Origin: Oceaniferula flava | GTDB lineage: Bacteria > Verrucomicrobiota > Verrucomicrobiia > Verrucomicrobiales > Akkermansiaceae | Length of the DNA stretch: 64,000 nt | Reading direction: 5' to 3' | NCBI RefSeq assembly: GCF_016811075.1 | Contig: NZ_JAFBGL010000005.1 | Span: 248,001-312,000 of the forward strand | In this document: piece after piece, positions 25,976-34,331 of the stretch | How the letters are laid out: each line of letters opens with the position of its first letter | How positions within the stretch are numbered: the first letter of the stretch is position 1 | The notes under the pieces: model-generated | The model's input: the letters and a program-made list of their open reading frames with translations, nothing else | What the model was told of the DNA's origin: nothing | Databases searched by the model: none | Program-made: the position numbers and the translations under genes

Positions 25976-27243
25976 TCCTCCGGACTCTCATCATCGCCAT
26001 GGCTCTTGTGAGCATCGCCTCAGCGGCTTATTCACCGAAGCCTGGCGACCGCTTTCCTGATCTCAAGTTTCCTTCCATCACCGGCGGCGAGCAAGTTGCC
26101 GTTTCTTCTCTCACTGAGAAAAAGCTGATGCTGCACCTCTTTGCCTCCTGGTGAGCAGGCTGTCGCAGGCATGTGCCAGGTTGGCATCAGCAAACAAAGA
26201 AACTCGTCGCCAATGGTCAGTTGGCTGTCGCTGGGATTGTGCAGGAGCAGCACCCTGATAGGGCCGCGCTCTATATGCAATGGCAGCAGATGGACTGGCC
26301 GGTCTTGTCCGATCCCTTCAATGATCTCGCCATCTCCGCCGTGCCCATCACCCTACTCATTGATGAACACGGCATCATCCGCTATCGCAACCCCAAGCCG
26401 AAAGACCTTCAGCGATTTCTGCAAACGACGTATTCAGACCAGGCGGAAAAGCAGCCGGTCCGCTTGCTGCCGCGGGGGATCGAGGAGTTAGAGTCTCTAC
26501 TCGCCCAGTCGCCGAAGAATGCGACGGCGCACTTCCGACTTGGTGTGGCCTACCGGATGCGCTTCGATTCTGAAAAGAGGCAATTTGACGACTTCGCCAA
26601 GGCGATGAGCCACTGGCAGACCGCGCTGGAGCTCAACCCGAACCAATACATCTGGCGTCGGCGCATTCAGCAGTATGGTCCCCGCCTTGATAAACCTTAC
26701 TCGTTTTACGATTGGGTTAGCCAAGCTCGCCGCGATATCTCGCAGCGGGGAGAGGTCGCACTACCACTGAGTGCGGAACCTTCGGGCGCGGAGTTCGCGG
26801 TTCCTTCACGATCTGCTGGGCGCGGGAAAAAAGAGACAGCTCTCAAGCACCCCGACCCCCAAGGCCAAGTAGCGCGTGATACCAAGGGACTGGTGAGCTC
26901 TCGCACCGTGATCGTCGCCTCCACCAATCGTAAGAAGTCCGCCGTGCGCGTTCATCTCACCCTGCAACCCGGCGAGCTAACAACGTGGACCAATGATGCC
27001 GGTAACGTCAGCTTTCATCTCGACCCCGATTCTCCCGTGGAGGTGCGCGATTTGAAAATCCCAACACTGCCGAAGTCGGACAGCAGCGCGGAAACGCGGG
27101 TCGTTGAGTTCGAGTTGCACCCAAAAGCCGGTCAGCCTCTGCCCGACAAGATCTCAGCCTCCGCCTTCTACTACGTCTGCACCAAGAGCGATCACACCTG
27201 CCAATTTCTGCGCAGCGACATGATGATCACCTTGAAAAAATGA
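25972..27243 (+). CDS. Thioredoxin-like selenoprotein with DsbD-alpha-like tail (in-frame TGA at 26152-26154)
   Basis: Read through TGA, this is a 423-residue exported protein. The signal peptide ends near S-A-A-Y. The thioredoxin-fold domain (about 25-150) has the active site L-F-A-S-W-U61-A-G-C64-R-R, where thioredoxins have W-C-x-x-C, and a cis-Pro block S-A-V-P-I-T-L-L. The part after TGA is in the same frame and gives a normal continuation of the fold. A TPR-like helical region follows (about 170-245). The C-terminal beta-rich region ends Y-Y-V-C-T-K-S-D-H-T-C, like a DsbD alpha-domain cysteine pair. Likely role: envelope thiol-disulfide exchange. It overlaps the upstream selenoprotein by four bases (ATGA). 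A hairpin with a GGT loop lies at 26174-26186. Confidence 0.85.
26174..26186 (+). promoter_or_regulatory. Candidate bacterial SECIS hairpin for the thioredoxin-like selenoprotein
   Basis: TGCCA (26174-26178) pairs with TGGCA (26182-26186) around a GGT loop; a G-T wobble can extend it by one pair. The loop begins 25 bases after the TGA at 26152-26154. The small stem with a GGT apex resembles the E. coli fdhF selenocysteine insertion element. It has not been tested against a covariance model. Confidence 0.6.
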
Positions 27244-27309
27244 TGAGATTCTCGTCGAGGAACGTCGTTGTTAGGTTTCGCCTTGCTCCACCATCAGGAG
27301 AACAAGCCG

Positions 27310-28137
27310 CTAAGCTCCGGTGACCCAGCGCGACTTCATGCGTTCGATCTCGGCGGCGGTGAAAAAATGCTGGGTATACCGGCACTCTAAAATCTGCTGG
27401 CCGAGGTCTTCGGGGAAAACGACGGTGTTTTTGAACTCCTGATAGAGTTTTTTTAGCGACTTGTCGGTGGTCGAGTTCCGGCGTTCGATGTTGACACCGG
27501 GAAGCTCCAGGAAATCGGAGGTCAGCTCGGACTTTTTGCGGTCGTCTAAGGTGGTTCTCAGCACCAGGATATCGTAAGGTGCTTGGCGGATGATTCCCCA
27601 TTCGCTGACCGGGTCGAAGGGATGAGCGAAGATGTCGACACCCAGCGCCGGTTCGAACTCGTTCTCAAACCATCGCTGTGGTCCCAAGTGATTGCTGTTG
27701 TTCAGAAAATCATCGATCAGCTTTTTCAGATTCTCCTGGTTGAGTTGGAAACCTTTGCGGATGGCTCGGTTGTTTTCAAAGTAGGCAGAGATGTTTCGCT
27801 CAAAAGGATCGCGGACCAGGGTGATGATTTTCACTGGCAGTCTGGGTTCCACGATCTTAGCCGACAGCTGGTCGGAAAGCTGCCCCCGTTTATCGATGGC
27901 AAAGGCCTCGTCTCCTTGATGGGAGCGATTCTTGTCAATGTTCGCCCGGTTGAGCGAGTGGGTGTGAAAGCCAAAGCAATCGGTCCGGTCCTTCAACGCC
28001 TCGTAGATGGAGGTCGATGCCACTTTTCCCATCTGATAGACGATGCAGATAGGGGCGCCACCGGTGACACTGGCGGCGACCTTTTCGCGGGCCTTACGTA
28101 TTTTGGCTTTGCGTTTGCGAACTTGTAAAAAGAGCAT
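27310..28137 (-). CDS. Sulfotransferase-like / capsular polysaccharide protein
   Basis: A 275-residue protein with a P-loop-type nucleotide site: Y-Q-M-G-K-V-A-S-T-S (about residues 34-43), which resembles the 5'-phosphosulfate loop of sulfotransferases and PF10364-type capsule proteins. L-V-R-D-P-F-E-R-N-I-S (about 107-117) fits the 3'-phosphate-binding block. Expected reaction: transfer of sulfate from PAPS to a glycan. The ATG at 28137 avoids overlap with the upstream gene, and the domain begins right after it; the longer frame to 28323 would overlap by 80 bases. It is the last gene of a three-gene glycan cluster on the minus strand. Confidence 0.7.
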   Translation of the reverse strand: MLFLQVRKRKAKIRKAREKVAASVTGGAPICIVYQMGKVASTSIYEALKDRTDCFGFHTHSLNRANIDKNRSHQGDEAFAIDKRGQLSDQLSAKIVEPRLPVKIITLVRDPFERNISAYFENNRAIRKGFQLNQENLKKLIDDFLNNSNHLGPQRWFENEFEPALGVDIFAHPFDPVSEWGIIRQAPYDILVLRTTLDDRKKSELTSDFLELPGVNIERRNSTTDKSLKKLYQEFKNTVVFPEDLGQQILECRYTQHFFTAAEIERMKSRWVTGA

Positions 28138-28243
28138 GACTGAGTGGTGGAAAGCCCGCCTACTGCGGGAGGATGTTTTAAAACAAACGGCCAGGCCGAT
28201 ACTTGGCAAGCGTTTTAACACTCGGCTTAAGCGAAAGTCTGAG

Positions 28244-29254
28244 TCACGAAACGGAGGGCACCGTTTCGATGAAATCATCCGGGAGTAGACCTCGGCGGCT
28301 CCATTGGCCCAGATCGCAGCCATTCAGCGCTGGGGCGAAGCTGTGCACTCGAAGCCCGCTCAAGGCAGCATAGTAGGCCAGTGAGCTGACGCCGGTGAGC
28401 AGGGTGTCGTTGGTCTGCAGGTGATCTTCGATGGAGAAATCTGCTGGGAGAAGCTGGATGGTGGAGGTCTGTCCACGGCGCTGCCAGGCATGGCCGATTT
28501 CCTGAAAATGGGCGTTGATGGAGAGATCGGCAAAGTGGAATTTGAGCCAGAGTGCGTCGTGGCCCGGGGCTAGCTGTGTGGCGGCATCGAGTAGCGCCTC
28601 GAGGTAGTCGTTCCAGATGACGCCGCGGTGGATGTAACTGGAATCTAACACGAGAATCAAACGCCGACCTTCACCGTCAGGGAATGGGGGGATGTGATCG
28701 CGAATATCGATGCGTTGAGGCATGCCTGCAAAGCCACGGGGCGAGAGCGCGTAGGCGCCGAGGAATTGGCTGCCGGCGTGATCGAACATCGGGCGTTTCG
28801 GTTGCGCTCCAGCCAAGCGGTAGCGCAAGGCATCGCGCAGTCGACGTCGCCACGGCAAGTTCGATTGATTGCGGCTTTCCCAGTCCATGCAGGTGAAACC
28901 CTCTTCAACAAATCCCCAGCCGCGGCAGCGGGGATGGGCGAGGATTTCGCGATAGCTGGGTTCGTTGGTATGCGGGAGCAGAACGTTGAAGGGCCCCGGT
29001 AGGACTTGTTCGAGTAGGCTGAACAAACGATTGCGAGCTTCCTGATAAGAGCTTCGATTTCCCCGCTTGATCGCGTTTTTGAGCTGGTCGTTGATCAGGT
29101 CCAGATGGCCGGGGGTCGATGGAGGCAGGGTGGATCGGAGGCCGACCCAAGCTACCCGATTACGCGGAATGTTTCGCTGTCGAATAGCCGCCTGACAGAC
29201 ACGGGTGACCAGCGGCGAGTGGGTCACGCAGAGTAATGCATCATCGTCAGCCAT
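28244..29254 (-). CDS. Putative glycosyltransferase with polysialyltransferase-like motifs
   Basis: A 336-residue protein without signal peptide or clear membrane segment. I do not recognise it with certainty. Three blocks match, in order and with similar spacing, the motifs of bacterial sialyl/polysialyltransferases: acidic E117-E118-G119 (their D/E-D/E-G), K238-F-H240-F (their K-x-H-P, with P changed to F), and S290-S291 in T-G-V-S-S-L. These enzymes have a GT-B fold and use CMP-sialic acid. No CMP-sialic acid synthesis genes are in the window. It starts two bases after the stop of the upstream gene at 29257, so the two form an operon. Another GT-B enzyme is an alternative. Confidence 0.45.
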   Translation of the reverse strand: MADDDALLCVTHSPLVTRVCQAAIRQRNIPRNRVAWVGLRSTLPPSTPGHLDLINDQLKNAIKRGNRSSYQEARNRLFSLLEQVLPGPFNVLLPHTNEPSYREILAHPRCRGWGFVEEGFTCMDWESRNQSNLPWRRRLRDALRYRLAGAQPKRPMFDHAGSQFLGAYALSPRGFAGMPQRIDIRDHIPPFPDGEGRRLILVLDSSYIHRGVIWNDYLEALLDAATQLAPGHDALWLKFHFADLSINAHFQEIGHAWQRRGQTSTIQLLPADFSIEDHLQTNDTLLTGVSSLAYYAALSGLRVHSFAPALNGCDLGQWSRRGLLPDDFIETVPSVS

Positions 29255-29256
29255 AG

Positions 29257-30303
29257 TCAGTGGTCGGCTGTGCCGTGGTGGTTTTCAGCACGGGCCGCGA
29301 AGGATGGCCCATCGAGATCGAGTAGTTCAGCCAAGGTTCCCTCGGCGTGGATGACACCGTCTAGCTTGAGTTTCCGCAGATAGTCGTGGGCGAAGAACAG
29401 ATCGTGGGAAAAGTATGACCACAGGATCGATGCCCGTTCGTTCACCGTTTTTGCGCCGTGGTGGGTGGGGTTGAGGTAGGTTTGCTCGCTGAGGTAGAAG
29501 TCGGCGTGGTAAAGCGTCGGGCGTAGTCCTTGGCGCAGACACCAATCGACCACACGCAGGGTGATGTAGGTGAAGGGGGTGGTGGTGCCGCGGATGTTGT
29601 CGATTTCAAACCGCACGTTGTGCCCACCAGTCGACCGACCTGCGAGCTTGCGCGGGAGGATGGAAGTGGGGGCTGAAGCTTCTGCTGGCTGACGGAGGAG
29701 ACGCTTGGCATTGTGGATGTTGAGAAAGAGGATGTCGCTACGTGTCCCTTGGCTGGCTTGGTGTTCAGGTTCGGATGGAGGTCGGGTCGTGCGGCCGACG
29801 AAGTCATGTGCCTCAATGGAGTCCCCCGCGTCAGAGCTTGGCGTCCCGGGAAGGACCAAGGCGATCGTTCCTTGGTCGCAGGAAACCGGCGACTGGTTGA
29901 GCTCGCCGTTATGGAAGTCGCTCCAGAGGGTGTAGGCCTCGGAGAATTTTCCGGCGAGCATCGCTTGAGCATAGCGCAGAGTCCGAACATTTTCCTCCGG
30001 AGCATGGCCGGAGTGCAGCGCTTGGAGGAGTTGGTGAATGTCGCTCTGCAGCTTCTCAAGGTCGCTGCGATCGAATGCCCGGATCGATCGCTGACGGAGC
30101 CGACGATTGGTGCGCGTCAGAAGGTGAGCGATCAAGATGTCGGGCGACAATGCCGTGCGGCGAAGAACTGCCGCAGCGAGCTCAAGGGAGCTGTCATGAC
30201 GTCGTAGGCGCACCAAGGCAGTGCGCAGCAATCCGCTGGAAAGCTGGGTTTTGAACGACGTGGCGGGAGCGGTTTTCATCGGGGCGGTGCGTCTTAGTTG
30301 CAA
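29257..30303 (-). CDS. Putative glycosyltransferase with a GT29-like sialylmotif L
   Basis: A 348-residue protein, first gene of a three-gene cluster. The N-terminal 130 residues are helical and resemble no domain I know. Residues about 146-172 read I-A-L-V-L-P-G-T then D-S-I-E-A-H-D-F-V-G-R-T, which resembles the large sialylmotif of GT29 enzymes (V-V-G-N-x-x then I-D-x-H-D-x-V-x-R). A late I-H-A-E-G could take the place of the VS motif. GT29 proteins transfer sialic acid from CMP-sialic acid and are mainly eukaryotic. The match is by eye. An ATG at 30279 is an alternative start. The gene ends two bases before the next one starts. Confidence 0.45.
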   Translation of the reverse strand: MQLRRTAPMKTAPATSFKTQLSSGLLRTALVRLRRHDSSLELAAAVLRRTALSPDILIAHLLTRTNRRLRQRSIRAFDRSDLEKLQSDIHQLLQALHSGHAPEENVRTLRYAQAMLAGKFSEAYTLWSDFHNGELNQSPVSCDQGTIALVLPGTPSSDAGDSIEAHDFVGRTTRPPSEPEHQASQGTRSDILFLNIHNAKRLLRQPAEASAPTSILPRKLAGRSTGGHNVRFEIDNIRGTTTPFTYITLRVVDWCLRQGLRPTLYHADFYLSEQTYLNPTHHGAKTVNERASILWSYFSHDLFFAHDYLRKLKLDGVIHAEGTLAELLDLDGPSFAARAENHHGTADH

Positions 30304-30414
30304 ACGCAGGAGGCCTGCGTCAGACAGGGTAACCTATGACGTGCAGGTGCGGACGAAAGACTGGGATGGTGTCAAAGTGCTCACAAACAGGGAGCCATTT
30401 TTCATCCTTCACCC

Positions 30415-31284
30415 CTAACCGAAGCGGCGTTGCAAGCGTGGCTGGAGGAAATTCGCCAGCACGATCGTGAGTGCTCCAAGGTAGAAGCTGAGCCGAAGTT
30501 CCTCGTGTTCGCCAAAGATGAGGGCGGCGGCCATGATCCCATAGACAGGTTCAAAGTTGGCCGCGAGGTTGAGCTTGTAGGCGCTGATTTGACGTAGCAA
30601 TCGATTGGTAAAGTCCTGGGCAAAGACGGTGCAGACCAAGGCCAAAATCAAGAGCCAGAGCCACTCGGTAGGATCGGAAAAAGCCATGGCGCCATACCCG
30701 CCGGGATCAAACACCGGGATGGCGAGGCTGCAGACGGCTGCGGCTGCCATCATCTCCCAGTAGACCATCACCATTGGGTCGCTGCCGGAGACCACCATGT
30801 GTTTATTCACCACCATGAAAATCGCCGCCAAAAAGGCGCTCACCAGTGCCAGGCCAAGCCCCGCGAAGTAGGCACTCTGGGTGCCGGCGATCAGCACAAT
30901 GCCCGCTAAGACTAACAGCCCAAGCATGACCTCGTAGGTTCGGATTCGGCCACGATTCAGCAAGGGCTCTGCGAAGGCGGTGAACAAGGACAAGGTGGCC
31001 AGCCCCGCCAGTGCGATCGAGACATTGGCAATCTTCACCGCGCCGAACAGGCACAGCCAGTGCAGGCCGATGAGCACGCCGATTCCCATCAGCTTGGCCA
31101 CCACTACCTTGCCGAGCCAGAGTTTGCGATCGGACATACATTTCACCCAGAGCATCGCCCCGAGCGTCGCCAGAAGGCAGCGCCAGGTGACCAACACCGA
31201 GGCACTTAAACTGCTCAACCGCCCCAGGATGGTGGTCGCTGCAAAAATAAGAACCAGCAGGTGGAGTTGAAGAGTCGGATGAAT
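30415..31284 (-). CDS. EamA/DMT-family transporter with no ordinary start codon at its true N-terminus
   Basis: An inner-membrane EamA-type transporter with about ten hydrophobic helices in two repeats. The first ordinary start in frame is TTG at 31218, but it would remove helix 1. Upstream codons continue the family pattern: H-P-T-L-Q-L-H-L-L-V-L-I-F-A-A-T-T-I-L-G-R-L, as in many EamA proteins. Between this and the in-frame stop TGA farther upstream there is no ATG, GTG or TTG, only ATT, ATC and CTG. I set the start at ATT (31284). A frameshift, a sequence error or internal TTG initiation are alternatives. The transported compound is unknown. Confidence 0.7.
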   Translation of the reverse strand: MHPTLQLHLLVLIFAATTILGRLSSLSASVLVTWRCLLATLGAMLWVKCMSDRKLWLGKVVVAKLMGIGVLIGLHWLCLFGAVKIANVSIALAGLATLSLFTAFAEPLLNRGRIRTYEVMLGLLVLAGIVLIAGTQSAYFAGLGLALVSAFLAAIFMVVNKHMVVSGSDPMVMVYWEMMAAAAVCSLAIPVFDPGGYGAMAFSDPTEWLWLLILALVCTVFAQDFTNRLLRQISAYKLNLAANFEPVYGIMAAALIFGEHEELRLSFYLGALTIVLANFLQPRLQRRFG

Positions 31285-31388
31285 GGCAAGACGGATACAG
31301 AACGGATCCGGAGAGATGTCAACTCACGGCTCGCTGATTCGGTGTCGGGTGTGAGTAAAGAGGGGAGGCTTATCGCGACTCTCGTGAC

Positions 31389-31802
31389 CTAAAATAATTG
31401 GCCGAACTCGACGGCGATCTCTGCCAGTCGGGCTTTTTCCGTGTCGGAAAATTCGTAGGGCTTCACCTTGCCGATGCCCAGTGTGCCGATTACGCGCTCG
31501 CCGTCGTTGGAAAAAATAGGCACAGCGAGCGAGCCGGAGACGCCGGTTTTGCGGGCGTCTTCTTTGGCCACTCCACCGAGGTCTTGTTGTAGATTGCACA
31601 GCTCCACCGGTCCGCGACTTTCTGCAGCCACGCCGGCGATGCCTTTGCCGAAGGGGATTTTGGAGATTTTATCCATCAGGAAATCCGGCACTCCGATGGC
31701 GCTTTTCAAGATCAGCCACTCGCCCTCGGCTTGATGCAGGGTGCCGGTCTGACACTCAAATTCCTCCATGGCCGTTTTCAGTTTCATGTCTAATTCACTC
31801 AT
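31389..31802 (-). CDS. GAF-domain protein
   Basis: A 137-residue, single-domain cytoplasmic protein. The sequence has the GAF layout: G-T-L-H in the first strand, I-P-F-G-K-G-I-A-G near the helix start, S-L-A-V-P-I-F, G-T-L-G-I-G-K and a final helix. GAF domains bind small ligands such as cyclic nucleotides, or act as redox sensors or methionine sulfoxide reductases. The catalytic cysteines of the free-methionine-(R)-sulfoxide reductase are not clearly arranged here, so a sensor role is more likely. It is transcribed toward the EamA gene and is divergent from the PATR protein at 31993. Confidence 0.7.
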   Translation of the reverse strand: MSELDMKLKTAMEEFECQTGTLHQAEGEWLILKSAIGVPDFLMDKISKIPFGKGIAGVAAESRGPVELCNLQQDLGGVAKEDARKTGVSGSLAVPIFSNDGERVIGTLGIGKVKPYEFSDTEKARLAEIAVEFGQLF

Positions 31803-31992
31803 GCAGACAAACTGAAATCGGAGAGGCTAACTGTCCAGTGAGAAAGCGGTTAGGCAAAGGGTATTTTCCTAGGGGATACTGATGCCTAGTAATACGCCAC
31901 TGAGATGTTAGTTGATTGAAAATGAACCTATCGACGTGGGGTTTATTATGAATTGTTATTGACTAACTAAACAGTGTTTTAATAGTGCCGCT

Positions 31993-34278
31993 ATGCGTCT
32001 ACCCCACTTTTCGGCTTTATTGTTAGTTTCTCTATCCGCTTATAGTCATGGAGATACATACACCTGGCTAGGAGGTGGTGCTAACAATAATACCACGACA
32101 GAAGCCAACTGGTCATCCAACACTGCCCCTCCGCATGGGCAAGGTGTGGGCACAGGAGCTGCCGTTTGGGACTTTTTCAGTGAGCAATCGCGGTCCCCAT
32201 ATCTCGTTAGCGATACCAAGTTAGGTAGCATAGAGTTCAGCTCCAGGTTAAGCTATAGCCTAGGGGGGGCATCAAGAACCATCAGCCTCAATGAGACAAT
32301 CCTCAATGACGGTGGCGGGACTGCCACGCTTGCCCCAAGTATTAGTGTGAATGGTGGTTCGGCAAGCATCAGCGCAACCAATGGCTATATTGTCCTTAAT
32401 GGGGGAGTGGCCACTAACAACAAAGATTTGGTGCTCAATGCTGATGAGAGCCAAACATTGACGATTAACGGTGTCTTAAGCGGTGGTTATTTACCAAACT
32501 ATGGCGGAGTTGGTCTTACCAAGAATGGCACCGGAACCTTGGCTCTGGCTGGAAATAACACGTTTAGTGCGCCATTGAATGTGACGGCTGGGACATTGTC
32601 CCTACTGGACGATAACGCTCTTTCACCGAACATCGAGAGTCTAAGTATTGCTGAAGACAGCACATTGGTCGTCGGGGATGGGGTGTCGATCTCGGACCGC
32701 CCAGTTATCTTGGCTGGCACTCTGGATTTCGAGGGGACATCCGATTGGTCTTTCGAGGACGGATTGGAATTAGTGGGAGCGGTAGTAACATCTGAAGATG
32801 TCCCCGCGCGTGTGGTGCTGTCTGCTTCAGGAACTTCCGGCACGCTGGATAGCACCGATCCTATTGTGTATACGGGCGGTGGGTACTTGGAATTGAAAGC
32901 TAAGACTGGAGCGACGTTGAAAATCGATGGTGAACTGAATATCGACCCAGACGGTAGTTACACGAAGGTGCAAGTGGGTGATGACGGTAGTGAGTATGAA
33001 GGCACGGTGGAGATCAATAATGGGATTAATCGTTATCCCGGTAGTAATGGCTCTTTGTATTCAATCATCGTTAAGTCAGGCACTCTGAGATTGGGTATTG
33101 GGGAATATGATGAGTTCTTCAGGTTTAGCCTCTTTGAAGATGGTCATGTCGATATCAAGAATGGGCATGTGTCCATCCCCCGCTTGTCCGGCAGTGGGGA
33201 TATGACGGTGGGGGTTAGCGGTCTGACCATCTTTCAAGATATGGATGAGACCTACAGTGGCGATATTCAGGGTAACGAAGGATCTCGGGTTACCAAAAAG
33301 GGAGACTCAGTCCTGACCGTGCAGGGTCAACTTAACCCATCCAGCATTATCATCGAAGAGGGAGAACTGAAACTCGATGATGGTCAGCTGCACGCGACTA
33401 CCGGTCTGAGCCACGAAACGGAAGTATCCGGCACCGGGGTTCTCTCGGGTGTTGGGCAGGTGGATGATCTGCGTATTAGTAGCGGCGGAGTGCTCCGCCC
33501 TGGATTGAACGAGGTGGGCGTCATGGTCGCTGACCGAGTTTTCCTGGAGAGCGGTGGCATCGTGGAGTGGTCTCCCGACTCGTGGGTCGGGAGTGCTGGA
33601 GTTGGCTGGCCGACTGTTAGTGCCAATAGCACAACGATCAATGCAACCAGCAGCAGTCGCACAGTGATTCGGATTGATACGGACGCGATCAGTGATTTCA
33701 TCGATGGGAATGCCAAGTTTGTCATCCTGTCTGGTTCGCTCACTGGCTTTGACGCGGATAAATTTGAGATCGAAGACCTGAGTGATTCACCACTTGAGGG
33801 CAGTTGGTCGGTGGTTGATGATGCATCGACTACTGGACTCGCTCTCAAATACACATCGGCTGACCCTTACCTGGCTTGGATCAATGATCACGGCTACACC
33901 GGCGCAGAAGCGGAGTATGCTGCCGACCCTGATGGTGACGGATTGGTCAATGGAATCGAGTTTGTCCTCGGCTCTGCTCCCAGCAGCGATGATGGGCAGA
34001 GTCTCCCTGTCCCGACGGTGGAAGATGTCAATGGCAGCGATCACCTGTGTTTCACATTCACTCGCACAGATGAATCTGCATATACATCACCTACCGGCAT
34101 GGTTTCTGTCGACTTATCTCTCTGGGTCCCCATGTATAGTGTGACTGGCTACATCATCAATGAAACCGATCTTGGAAATGGGAAAACGGAAGTGAAGCAG
34201 TACATTCCCTATGATCCGCAAACAACACCGAAGCTCTTTACCCGCTTGGAAGCTTCGGCGGAACCGAATGACGAATAG
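31993..34278 (+). CDS. Secreted PATR-repeat protein with C-terminal sorting-type module
   Basis: A 761-residue exported protein with a Sec signal peptide ending near S-H-G-D-T. The N-terminal part contains W-L-G-G-G...N-T-T-T-E-A-N-W, typical of PATR/autotransporter-like proteins, and a passenger-associated repeat (L-T-K-N-G-T-G-T-L-A-L-A-G-N-N-T-F near residue 180). Long stretches of beta-rich sequence follow. The last 130 residues hold a calcium-type D-P-D-G-D-G-L linker and a module with L-C-F-T-F-T-R and V-D-L-S-L-W. The same type of tail is found in three other proteins of this window. No enzyme domain is visible; a structural, surface or adhesive role is likely. Base composition is lower in GC than in its neighbours. 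Confidence 0.72.
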   Translation: MRLPHFSALLLVSLSAYSHGDTYTWLGGGANNNTTTEANWSSNTAPPHGQGVGTGAAVWDFFSEQSRSPYLVSDTKLGSIEFSSRLSYSLGGASRTISLNETILNDGGGTATLAPSISVNGGSASISATNGYIVLNGGVATNNKDLVLNADESQTLTINGVLSGGYLPNYGGVGLTKNGTGTLALAGNNTFSAPLNVTAGTLSLLDDNALSPNIESLSIAEDSTLVVGDGVSISDRPVILAGTLDFEGTSDWSFEDGLELVGAVVTSEDVPARVVLSASGTSGTLDSTDPIVYTGGGYLELKAKTGATLKIDGELNIDPDGSYTKVQVGDDGSEYEGTVEINNGINRYPGSNGSLYSIIVKSGTLRLGIGEYDEFFRFSLFEDGHVDIKNGHVSIPRLSGSGDMTVGVSGLTIFQDMDETYSGDIQGNEGSRVTKKGDSVLTVQGQLNPSSIIIEEGELKLDDGQLHATTGLSHETEVSGTGVLSGVGQVDDLRISSGGVLRPGLNEVGVMVADRVFLESGGIVEWSPDSWVGSAGVGWPTVSANSTTINATSSSRTVIRIDTDAISDFIDGNAKFVILSGSLTGFDADKFEIEDLSDSPLEGSWSVVDDASTTGLALKYTSADPYLAWINDHGYTGAEAEYAADPDGDGLVNGIEFVLGSAPSSDDGQSLPVPTVEDVNGSDHLCFTFTRTDESAYTSPTGMVSVDLSLWVPMYSVTGYIINETDLGNGKTEVKQYIPYDPQTTPKLFTRLEASAEPNDE

Positions 34279-34331
34279 CGCGTGACGCAGCCGGTCAATC
34301 GGTTGATCGCCGCACGTGGCTCGTTAGGTTT

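Noticed and set aside
25640-26154. The two in-frame TGA codons as frameshifts, sequencing errors or pseudogene lesions
   Set aside because: Both TGAs occur at the first Cys position of a CxxC-type site, both frames continue unchanged and protein-like, and a Cys paralogue in the window confirms the position for the first gene. Two random lesions at such places are very unlikely.
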